This document shows, piece by piece, positions 47,101 to 53,989 of a stretch of 64,000 nt of DNA. The notes under the pieces are model-generated. The model did not search any database. It saw nothing but the letters and a program-made list of their open reading frames with translations, and was not told the DNA's origin. How positions within the stretch are numbered: position 1 is the stretch's first letter; every line of letters begins with the position of its first letter. The position numbers and the translations under genes were made by a program. Source of the stretch: Lachnospiraceae bacterium MA2020 (GTDB taxonomy: Bacteria > Bacillota > Clostridia > Lachnospirales > Lachnospiraceae); NCBI GenBank assembly GCA_000746015.1, contig JQKK01000015.1, positions 46,703 to 110,702 on the forward strand, written 5' to 3'.

Positions 47101-48125
47101 TAGTTCAAGGCAGAACGATAATAGTTAATATTCTGCTTTCTGCATCTGCTTCTGTTTTCTTCATAATCAAGCACTTTTTGTTCCTTGCCATTTTTACCTA
47201 TTTTCGTAATATGGCAAATCTCATCAATAAATAAAGTCTTATTGGCTTTCTGCTCATCATGCTCTTTCCATACACTTTTTTCTTTTGTGTATGAATAATC
47301 CCTTATGCTTTCAGAACCATAAAAATACAGATTTACAAGATTGCGCAATTTCCAGAGAAGTGAATTACGTTCGTCCTCATCCAATACAGCATAGTCTGTA
47401 AGAAAGGCTTTTAATACATCCTTTTCTTTGCAATTAACCAAAGTATCACTGCTAACTGCCGAACTTTGCTTTTCTCTACGAGATTCAGACAATGAAAGCA
47501 CCTGAGAATCAGAATCCGGCTGGATTACCATATTTTGATTCTTAATAGATTTCACGACATTTTTTTGAAGCTTTGTTTTTGTATATTCCTCAACAAGCTG
47601 CTTTACAAAATACTCTTGAATTAATTCTTCCTCATCTTTAGAAAGAGACGAGCGTATACCCGCAGCGTTTTCTATAAGTACTTTTATAGAATTCCTTACA
47701 TTTTCTTTTCTGAAGCTCTTCTTTAGAGTTTCAGTAAGAGCCTCTTCTATATCATCATCATATATTCTTGCTCCACCGAATTTATCTTTCAATTCTTTAA
47801 TTACCTGTTGGGAGGTAAGCGTAGAATATATTTTATTCTGTTTTTTTAGAATAGTTATTGCAGAATTGAAACTCTTTGCGACGAACTTAGCACCCTTCGA
47901 GATTATTTCTTTATCCTTTTCAGACTTATCGCTTTCCTGGCTATCATACAAGTCCTTTGTGTTAAATACATTAAACAACACTTTTGTATCATTAGCCCTC
48001 TTTGCTACCACATCTTCAAGACTCTTTTCATCACCAACCGGATCATTATAGATGAATCCAGTTATTCGCTCTCGGTCTTTCTGTCCGACAGCAACATGCT
48101 TGTGATTAACCTTGGATATTTGCAT
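44103..48125 (-). CDS. cas13a: Cas13a, type VI-A CRISPR RNA-guided ribonuclease
   Basis: This 1340-aa single effector processes its crRNA and, when paired with target RNA, cuts RNA in cis and trans through two HEPN domains. Both catalytic RxxxxH motifs are present: RNSSFH at 539-544 and RNEIDH at 1151-1156. Their spacing (about 600 residues) and the total length fit Cas13a, and the nearby repeat has the Cas13a stem-loop. The Lys/Ser-rich tail (about 1290-1325) is probably disordered. It starts with ATG behind GGAAGGAGATG. The NERD gene is 92 bp upstream and the cas1/cas2 remnant 10 bp downstream. No Cas13b or Cas13d feature is seen. Confidence 0.96.
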   Translation of the reverse strand: MQISKVNHKHVAVGQKDRERITGFIYNDPVGDEKSLEDVVAKRANDTKVLFNVFNTKDLYDSQESDKSEKDKEIISKGAKFVAKSFNSAITILKKQNKIYSTLTSQQVIKELKDKFGGARIYDDDIEEALTETLKKSFRKENVRNSIKVLIENAAGIRSSLSKDEEELIQEYFVKQLVEEYTKTKLQKNVVKSIKNQNMVIQPDSDSQVLSLSESRREKQSSAVSSDTLVNCKEKDVLKAFLTDYAVLDEDERNSLLWKLRNLVNLYFYGSESIRDYSYTKEKSVWKEHDEQKANKTLFIDEICHITKIGKNGKEQKVLDYEENRSRCRKQNINYYRSALNYAKNNTSGIFENEDSNHFWIHLIENEVERLYNGIENGEEFKFETGYISEKVWKAVINHLSIKYIALGKAVYNYAMKELSSPGDIEPGKIDDSYINGITSFDYEIIKAEESLQRDISMNVVFATNYLACATVDTDKDFLLFSKEDIRSCTKKDGNLCKNIMQFWGGYSTWKNFCEEYLKDDKDALELLYSLKSMLYSMRNSSFHFSTENVDNGSWDTELIGKLFEEDCNRAARIEKEKFYNNNLHMFYSSSLLEKVLERLYSSHHERASQVPSFNRVFVRKNFPSSLSEQRITPKFTDSKDEQIWQSAVYYLCKEIYYNDFLQSKEAYKLFREGVKNLDKNDINNQKAADSFKQAVVYYGKAIGNATLSQVCQAIMTEYNRQNNDGLKKKSAYAEKQNSNKYKHYPLFLKQVLQSAFWEYLDENKEIYGFISAQIHKSNVEIKAEDFIANYSSQQYKKLVDKVKKTPELQKWYTLGRLINPRQANQFLGSIRNYVQFVKDIQRRAKENGNPIRNYYEVLESDSIIKILEMCTKLNGTTSNDIHDYFRDEDEYAEYISQFVNFGDVHSGAALNAFCNSESEGKKNGIYYDGINPIVNRNWVLCKLYGSPDLISKIISRVNENMIHDFHKQEDLIREYQIKGICSNKKEQQDLRTFQVLKNRVELRDIVEYSEIINELYGQLIKWCYLRERDLMYFQLGFHYLCLNNASSKEADYIKINVDDRNISGAILYQIAAMYINGLPVYYKKDDMYVALKSGKKASDELNSNEQTSKKINYFLKYGNNILGDKKDQLYLAGLELFENVAEHENIIIFRNEIDHFHYFYDRDRSMLDLYSEVFDRFFTYDMKLRKNVVNMLYNILLDHNIVSSFVFETGEKKVGRGDSEVIKPSAKIRLRANNGVSSDVFTYKVGSKDELKIATLPAKNEEFLLNVARLIYYPDMEAVSENMVREGVVKVEKSNDKKGKISRGSNTRSSNQSKYNNKSKNRMNYSMGSIFEKMDLKFD

Positions 48126-48217
48126 TCTTTCATCTCCTTCCTAATAATCTACATAATATATCGGCAACTAAACCCAAAAATTTATAGCGAGACTTTCTTC
48201 TGATTGATGTACTGCTT

Positions 48218-49369
48218 TCAAATCAGCTTTAACAATGTTTTTGCTGTCTTATCTGTTGGTAATAATCCTGCAAAGCATGCAATGCCCGCCACTAAGATTA
48301 CACCAGCTGCGGCTATGCCCGCAATCTTAAGTCCATCATTTATATCGCTTTCTTCCTCATACTCTTCTTCCTCGTACTCTTCATCTTCTATATAATCATC
48401 TGAATAGTTTTCATTTTGATGCTCAGCGCACTCTTCATAAGTTATGTCACATACACTATCTCGTTCTTCCGACTTATTTCCTTCTGAATAAATTACAGAC
48501 TTCAGAAGGAATTCATATTTTTCCAATATATCTGCAATATTCACTTCCATTGGAATAAGCAATTCAATTTGTGATTCTCTAATAATTCTGGCCATATTCC
48601 CTATTTCAGTCTCCGTATAGAGAATTTCTCCATTTTTTGAATCCTTATAAATTCTCTCCGCCAAATCCACCAACCCTAGTGTTTCCAGATAAGCAGCATC
48701 GTATTGCTGTACGATTTCTGCTTCCCAATTACCACAAACAAGCAACGGCGTAACCACTTTATCTGCTCCGATAAACTGCTTTATAACATGCTGTTGAACT
48801 CTGCTCTGATGCAAAACGTTATTCTTTTTTCCACGTATTGGGTCAACAAACTTTTTAGGAACAAGATAACCTCTTCTGTCCAAAACCATATCAGATAAAG
48901 GATTCTTTACCTCAATGCAATAGATTCCATAATTAGTAATAACTACAAAATCAATTTCACAGCAGAAGCTGCCCACAGACATAGCCACGTTAGGGATTAT
49001 TTCTATGTCCATACTATCAATAAGTTTTAACTCATTAAATACTCTTCTTTCACCATTAATTCCAGCTATTGTAGTAGAAATACCCCTCTGCACTGATTCA
49101 AACAACAGAGATATTTCAGATATCCTGTTCTTAATCTTCGCATTATCAAGTAAATTCTTCCTCTTAGCCATGCAATTAATTATATCTGTAATATCTGTAA
49201 TCCTATCTATATTACAGTTATTCTGTGGAAGCTGCTTTATCAGCTCGCTCTGCAGTGCAAGCATTGCATCCAACATTTCCTGTCTCGTCAATTTCTTCCT
49301 AAAAAACTCCGGATGCTTCAACTCCATGTATCTCAAAAGCCCAGTATTATTATCCTTGTACATAACCAT
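48218..49369 (-). CDS. NERD-domain protein with C-terminal membrane anchor
   Basis: This 383-aa protein has a helical N-terminus, then a NERD (nuclease-related) domain: GINGERRVFNEL near 103-114, and the PD-(D/E)XK-like core CEIDFVVITNYGIYCIEVKN with Asp140, Glu153 and Lys155. A very acidic stretch (EDEEYEEEEYEEE) precedes a C-terminal membrane helix (about 352-374, IAGIAAAGVILVAGIACF). It has its own promoter at about 49432-49449 (TTTTTTGTCACC box) and lies 92 bp upstream of cas13a, so it may be co-transcribed with it. Only the 3' end survives in copy 1. Confidence 0.85.
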   Translation of the reverse strand: MVMYKDNNTGLLRYMELKHPEFFRKKLTRQEMLDAMLALQSELIKQLPQNNCNIDRITDITDIINCMAKRKNLLDNAKIKNRISEISLLFESVQRGISTTIAGINGERRVFNELKLIDSMDIEIIPNVAMSVGSFCCEIDFVVITNYGIYCIEVKNPLSDMVLDRRGYLVPKKFVDPIRGKKNNVLHQSRVQQHVIKQFIGADKVVTPLLVCGNWEAEIVQQYDAAYLETLGLVDLAERIYKDSKNGEILYTETEIGNMARIIRESQIELLIPMEVNIADILEKYEFLLKSVIYSEGNKSEERDSVCDITYEECAEHQNENYSDDYIEDEEYEEEEYEEESDINDGLKIAGIAAAGVILVAGIACFAGLLPTDKTAKTLLKLI

Positions 49370-49431
49370 TATATCCGTCCTTTCTATGCTGCAATTTTAT
49401 CAGCTTTACTTCAAACAGTAATTATCGATAC

Positions 49432-49449
49432 GGTGACAAAAAATATTTT
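49432..49449 (-). promoter_or_regulatory. TTTTTTGTCACC box upstream of the NERD gene
   Basis: AAATATTTTTTGTCACCG in the minus sense matches the boxes upstream of nrdG and of the 59-aa gene copy 1. It lies about 65 bp before the NERD start codon. Confidence 0.65.
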
Positions 49450-49455
49450 TTAGTT

Positions 49456-49492
49456 GATTCCCATTTATGGTAAATAACCATAAATGGGAATC
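49456..49492 (-). terminator. Perfect hairpin after the 319-aa gene
   Basis: The stem GATTCCCATTTATGG/CCATAAATGGGAATC lies between the 319-aa gene stop and the NERD promoter. It probably ends the upstream operon, although the T-run is short. Confidence 0.75.
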
Positions 49493-49505
49493 AAAATATC
49501 AACAG

Positions 49506-50465
49506 TTAAAAGAAATCAAAAACCCCACCGGCAAAATCAAAAATTCCCTCTGCTATACTGCCCACCGTATCAAATGATGTGTCTAATGCATCAACTATCA
49601 AATCCGTTGCCATATCAGTTGCTTCAAATGCAATATCTCCTATCCCATCTGCCACTACTCCGGCTACTTCTCCGACTCCGTCGCATAATTCCTCAGTTAA
49701 GCTACTGGTAATACTTCCTGCCGCAATTCCGGCTCCTACACCAATCGCAACTTTTGCTGCAAGAGGAATCGGTGCCGCCGCCAGCATCATCATAGTCCCC
49801 TCAGATGCAGCTGTACCAACCCCACTCGATACTGCGCCTTTTAATGCACTGGAAGTAATATTCGCAGCAGCATCTTCCAAATCATCACCGTTTACAATAG
49901 ATTCTATAGCTGCAAAACCTCCGGATAAAATTCCTCCGACCTTGGCTGATCTCATTGCTATATTACCTACCCCTGTAGCAGAAGCAACACCATTCAATTT
50001 ATTACTAATTCTAGATGTATCTTTAGTAGATATACCTGAATCCTTCATAACCTTTGCCAGCCCCTTCTCAGCTGCTTTACTATTGAAAGCAGCTGCGGTT
50101 TCTTTAGTACCTACCATTTGTGCCGAGTTATATTTTCCACTTTCGACTTGCTTAATTGTTTTTGCAATACCCGATACACTTGAAGTGTCCTTACACTGGA
50201 AACGCTCTATAATCTTTGAGCCATCCTTCGTAATCAGATCAACCTGCTTGGCTATCGGAGATTTTGTAAGACCGGTATGATATCCATTTCCATTTATCAG
50301 GTTTCGAGCATTAAGCTTATCCGCATACATTATTTCTAATGCTATACCTTTACCGCCTTTCACGGTTTGGGCTCCGGCCCTTCCTGCCATTCGTGAAGCA
50401 ACAAAAAAATCATAACCTTCATTTATAATTGTTCCAAAATTATTGGTCGCATCTTTATTCTTCAT
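49506..50465 (-). CDS. Predicted membrane protein with QxK nuclease-like motif and glycine-rich tail
   Basis: The start is the ATG at 50465 behind AGGAAGTG (a GTG two codons earlier is possible), giving 319 aa. Residues 1-100 contain Glu44, Asp76 and Gln90-Cys-Lys92 in KQVDLITKDG and ERFQCKDT. This D...QxK layout is seen in Mrr-like PD-(D/E)XK nucleases, so a nuclease or nuclease-derived fold is possible. Residues 170-319 are Gly/Ala-rich with membrane-compatible stretches (AAPIPLAAKVAIGVGAGIAAG), and the end is a run of amphipathic DxA/Gly repeats. It is 22 bp downstream of the 109-aa gene. No family is recognised. Copy 1 is truncated. Confidence 0.7.
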   Translation of the reverse strand: MKNKDATNNFGTIINEGYDFFVASRMAGRAGAQTVKGGKGIALEIMYADKLNARNLINGNGYHTGLTKSPIAKQVDLITKDGSKIIERFQCKDTSSVSGIAKTIKQVESGKYNSAQMVGTKETAAAFNSKAAEKGLAKVMKDSGISTKDTSRISNKLNGVASATGVGNIAMRSAKVGGILSGGFAAIESIVNGDDLEDAAANITSSALKGAVSSGVGTAASEGTMMMLAAAPIPLAAKVAIGVGAGIAAGSITSSLTEELCDGVGEVAGVVADGIGDIAFEATDMATDLIVDALDTSFDTVGSIAEGIFDFAGGVFDFF

Positions 50466-50487
50466 AAGCACTTCCTTTCATAAATCA

Positions 50488-50817
50488 TCATGTAATTTTC
50501 CTAATCCTATCACATGCAGCAACTATACCTGTACCAATGACTGAAACGTTTGCTAATGAATAAACATTCATTGCTATACCAGTTCCTGCTACAGCAAATG
50601 CTGCCGCTCCTGCAACCGGAGGAATGAGCATATAGCACACAAAAGTTCCAATAGCTACAGGTGCAATATTCTTCCCAAAGTTTGCAACACCTTTTAAATT
50701 CTTCTCCATGGTGACAGTATCATAATCAACCGACAATAGTTTTGTCACTGCATCTGCACTCAAAATTGCAGCCTGAGTTATTTCAACAGATGAACTACCT
50801 AGTTTTACCTTATTCAT
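50488..50817 (-). CDS. Small membrane protein, 109 aa, copy 2
   Basis: It has two Gly/Ala-rich hydrophobic segments (APVAIGTFVCYMLIPPVAG and AGTGIAMNVYSLANVSVIG). Its ATG overlaps the stop of the 59-aa gene, indicating coupled translation. It is 22 bp upstream of the 319-aa gene and nearly identical to copy 1 at 39322-39651. No family is recognised; a partner of the 319-aa membrane protein is likely. Confidence 0.78.
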   Translation of the reverse strand: MNKVKLGSSSVEITQAAILSADAVTKLLSVDYDTVTMEKNLKGVANFGKNIAPVAIGTFVCYMLIPPVAGAAAFAVAGTGIAMNVYSLANVSVIGTGIVAACDRIRKIT

Positions 50818-50993
50818 TTGCCACCTCCCAAAAATCTAAAAAGCTTATTAATCATCTCCTGCGTATTGTCCATTCTTTCTGAATTTCTCAACCTTCTCTC
50901 AGTCTTCTCTGATACACCAATTGGTGACAAGTTCCTTGATTTCTCAGCAGAGAATATCTCCAGGCCTTTGATAAACTTTTCTCTTTTGCTCAT
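50814..50993 (-). CDS. Small basic protein, 59 aa, copy 2
   Basis: ATG at 50993 behind AAAGGAGC. It begins MSKREKFIKGLEIFSAEKS and ends KLFRFLGGGK. It is the first gene of the 59-109-319 operon. Compared with copy 1 only a few residues change, mostly conservatively. Function unknown. Confidence 0.72.
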   Translation of the reverse strand: MSKREKFIKGLEIFSAEKSRNLSPIGVSEKTERRLRNSERMDNTQEMINKLFRFLGGGK

Positions 50994-51179
50994 ATAAAGC
51001 TCCTTTCTTTATGACATCTATTTGTTTTTGGTTGAATAAATAATATCATTCTGACTTTTAAGAAAATTGGACACATTATTCTCAATATCAACATCTGTTC
51101 TTTGTGTGCAAAATGCATACACAAAAGGACATATTTAATTTCTCTTTTTTGATATAATTCTTGTGAGGAGGCTTATGAT
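50994..51179. promoter_or_regulatory. Divergent promoter region between the 59-aa operon and the WYL regulator
   Basis: For the minus operon, ATGTGTCCAATTTTCTT is followed by an AT-rich -10 (ATGATATTATT) at about 51026-51077; nearly the same element precedes the 29-aa/NERD2 operon. For the WYL gene, GATATAAT lies about 25 bp before the start. An inverted repeat TTTGTGT-gcaaaatgcat-ACACAAA at 51101-51125 could be an autoregulatory operator. Confidence 0.65.
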
Positions 51180-53249
51180 ATGAATAAAATAGATAAAGCC
51201 AAAGCATGGATTATTGATTATCTAAAAGAGCATCCGGAAGGTATAACCAGAAAAATTTTCCAAAATTACGGACTAGCCAGAAGTCGAGATACTTTTAATA
51301 AGCGCATGAATGAGCTTATTAAGTCAGGAATTGTTAAAAAAGGGCACAAAATAGGCAGAGAGCAGTACTATTGTCTAACTCAAAATACTACTTATGATCA
51401 GATTACGAAAGATTCATTTTTCAAGTATGTTATATTGCATACAATAGCAGGTTATCCTAAAGGAATAGAAAATAATACTATTTTATCAATTCTTACACAG
51501 TCAGAACAAAGCAATATTATTCGTCCTTTAGCAGATGAATTAGATAAACATGTTATGGAAGCTGACATGTCAGATACACTTGCAGTTACAATAAATAAAC
51601 ACAAACTGGATACGTTAATTAAAGAACTTTTAGACAGTAACCTTATTTCAGCTATCGAAAAGGAAAATGATAACGGACGCAAGATAATGATATATAAGTG
51701 TACTCATCCATTGTTTACATATGATCAGCTAATTGAGTACTATAGTTATTATCTGAATAATCCAACTGAGAAGCTAGCTGATGATTTTTTGCCTAAACAA
51801 TATATCATATCAGGTATTTTTTTAGGCATTGCAAGCAATCCTGTCAATTACGATATCTTTTCACCATCACCTAGTGTTAAGGAAATGAAATGTACTTCTG
51901 TACCTGTTCAAATCGAATTTAAATACAAAGGCACAGCCAAACGACTTAAAAAATCTATTCTTGAAAGATTACAAAAAGTATCTACTTCTAAGCTAACTAA
52001 AAGCGAGAATGATACAGAAAATACAGTTTTAGTAAATTGCAAACTGATACTCAATGATGATAGTCTCCGAATACTTAGATCCTTTGGTTCAACCTGCACT
52101 ATCAAAGGTCCAACTTCATTAATAGAATCAATGATCAAAAGTCTTAATCTTGCAATCAATTCATATTCCACTACAGAATTTGATGATAAGCTCGAAGTCC
52201 CTCACTATACCGAAAGCAACTCGCATAATGTAAAACCTATTGAATACTACGAAATTTACAATGATGTTTTTCTCAGAATCAGTATTTATCTTCATGAGCT
52301 TACTTTTAGAAGCAGCGACGGATATATAATAGGAACAAGCATAAAAAAGATTTCAGATAAACATAAGATTCCTATTGAAGCTGTGCGTAAAGATATTTAT
52401 GCCCTTATGAATGTATACTCTAAAATTCACTCACACAATGATTCACAGTTCATTAAATTTAAAACAGCTTGTTACAATAACAATACAGATGAAATAATAT
52501 CCGGAAGGTTTGATGATGAATTACTATATTCAGATATACATGGATTTGACTATTACTATATCAGCAAAGATAAAGAAAGTTTAAATGAACTAAGAAGAAA
52601 AATAGCAAAAATTCATAGCCATCGCTCAGACAATACCTTATCTATAATACTTATGGCTATATCCAGTCACAAGCAAGTGTTGATAAAAACCAAATACAAA
52701 GGTTATGGATACCATGTAGTGACACCTGTTAAGCTGTATTATAACGACCTGACAAGCTCCTATAAGCTTATTTACTATGATGGAAGTCTAAAATCTATAT
52801 ATGTGGATGATTTATTATCTATAGATGTAGATGAATGGACTAGAAAATACACTGATTATAATAGTGAAAATGATACCCATAGATTTATTCTTAAAGATAA
52901 AAGAGTATGCATACAAAAAAATGAAACTGATTTTGATCAAGGCGAACTATCAAAATATACTCCTCATGTTTGGGGCGCCGAATATGGCTCAAAGAAATAC
53001 CACGTAAAAGTAAAATTTCACAAGTCTGTTAGAGAAAAGGTTCTTGAAGAATTTGCGCACACTGACACAAGTAAAACTATCTCTGATGTAATCGGTGATT
53101 CTTTTTACTTTGAGGATGACATATATGGTATAGACTATTTTAGACGAGTACTCCGAAGTTTCTTTCCATATGCAATTCTGTTAGAACCAGAAGACATCTC
53201 AAAGGAAATGTTAAATAAACTAAAAGAAACTCTTAATAACTACCAATGA
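51180..53249 (+). CDS. WYL-domain-type transcriptional regulator (689 aa)
   Basis: It has an N-terminal winged helix (residues 1-70: GITRKIFQNYGLARSRDTF, KRMNELIKSGIVKKGHKIG), a middle part with a WCX-like element (RILRSFGSTCTIKGPTSLI), a possible second HTH (SDKHKIPIEAVRKDIYALM), and a WYL-like domain (residues ~490-560: VVTPVKLYYN, YKLIYYDGSLKSIYVDDLL) followed by WCX (KKYHVKVKFHKSVREKVLEE). WYL proteins bind nucleic-acid ligands and control CRISPR and phage-defence genes; WYL1 stimulates Cas13d. Its two-domain length is unusual. It is the only plus-strand gene in the 29-55 kb region and is divergent from the 59-109-319 operon, which it may regulate. Confidence 0.75.
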   Translation: MNKIDKAKAWIIDYLKEHPEGITRKIFQNYGLARSRDTFNKRMNELIKSGIVKKGHKIGREQYYCLTQNTTYDQITKDSFFKYVILHTIAGYPKGIENNTILSILTQSEQSNIIRPLADELDKHVMEADMSDTLAVTINKHKLDTLIKELLDSNLISAIEKENDNGRKIMIYKCTHPLFTYDQLIEYYSYYLNNPTEKLADDFLPKQYIISGIFLGIASNPVNYDIFSPSPSVKEMKCTSVPVQIEFKYKGTAKRLKKSILERLQKVSTSKLTKSENDTENTVLVNCKLILNDDSLRILRSFGSTCTIKGPTSLIESMIKSLNLAINSYSTTEFDDKLEVPHYTESNSHNVKPIEYYEIYNDVFLRISIYLHELTFRSSDGYIIGTSIKKISDKHKIPIEAVRKDIYALMNVYSKIHSHNDSQFIKFKTACYNNNTDEIISGRFDDELLYSDIHGFDYYYISKDKESLNELRRKIAKIHSHRSDNTLSIILMAISSHKQVLIKTKYKGYGYHVVTPVKLYYNDLTSSYKLIYYDGSLKSIYVDDLLSIDVDEWTRKYTDYNSENDTHRFILKDKRVCIQKNETDFDQGELSKYTPHVWGAEYGSKKYHVKVKFHKSVREKVLEEFAHTDTSKTISDVIGDSFYFEDDIYGIDYFRRVLRSFFPYAILLEPEDISKEMLNKLKETLNNYQ

Positions 53250-53290
53250 TATCAACACCTATCATATCGCTTTTGAACAATTTAGGCGAT

Positions 53291-53328
53291 AAAACACGAG
53301 CAGCTCATGCGTATGCTGCTCGTGTTTT
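53291..53328. terminator. Bidirectional terminator between WYL and DUF4230 genes
   Basis: The perfect 14-bp stem AAAACACGAGCAGC/GCTGCTCGTGTTTT has A/T-runs on both sides. Confidence 0.93.
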
Positions 53329-53344
53329 CCATAGGCATTTGAGA

Positions 53345-53989
53345 TTACATATAAACAACCTCATAATCTACAAATTCAGATAAGAAACCATTGATAATGT
53401 TCTTCAGATTTTCATCTGCCTTACTATATATTCCACTAGCTTCTGCTTGTTTTAACCCCTTCTTTTCAATCTCATCTATAATATCATAATATTGCGATAT
53501 CTCGATTGGATTAAGCGGAGTGTTTTCCTCTACGTATTGCATATTATCCCAAATGACATAATTATCATTCAGCTTAACTTCCGGAATAGAAATATATATT
53601 TTATCATCACCCACCTTTACCTTAATTTTTGAAATATCATAGCCAACTTTAACTACTCCGGTTGCCGTAATCTGAATCGAATTTGTTGTGCCAGGTATCT
53701 TATTTTTGACTATATATCTTGAACTCTCTTCTTTATGTGTAACGGTATAATTGCAAGAATATGTTGTAAGCTCTGCCATTTTATTTAGCTTTGACTCAAC
53801 CTCATCTACCGTTACCTTTCTTTTCTTCACCTCAGCCGGTAACTGTACTGTCTTAACCACAACTTTCTCTTTAACAACCTCATCAGTTGTTGACTTACTT
53901 CTTTTTGCAACAAAATATCCGGTTTCAAATATTACCACTGCTGCAATCATAACAGACAGAATCCTTAGTGCTTTTACTCTATTATTCAT
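53345..53989 (-). CDS. DUF4230-family membrane-anchored protein
   Basis: This 214-aa protein has one N-terminal membrane helix (about 9-28, ILSVMIAAVVIFETGYFVA) and an extracytoplasmic DUF4230-like domain (KMAELTTYSCNYTV, IPGTTNSIQITATGVVKVGYDISKIKV, ISIPEVKLNDN). Function is unknown in the family. Its start codon overlaps the stop of the NERD2 gene (TAATG), so the two are coupled. Confidence 0.85.
   Translation of the reverse strand: MNNRVKALRILSVMIAAVVIFETGYFVAKRSKSTTDEVVKEKVVVKTVQLPAEVKKRKVTVDEVESKLNKMAELTTYSCNYTVTHKEESSRYIVKNKIPGTTNSIQITATGVVKVGYDISKIKVKVGDDKIYISIPEVKLNDNYVIWDNMQYVEENTPLNPIEISQYYDIIDEIEKKGLKQAEASGIYSKADENLKNIINGFLSEFVDYEVVYM

Noticed and set aside
49579..50280. A 233-aa Ala/Pro/Ser-rich plus-strand frame
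   Set aside because: It is the complement of the Gly/Ala-rich 319-aa gene; composition explains the long open frame.
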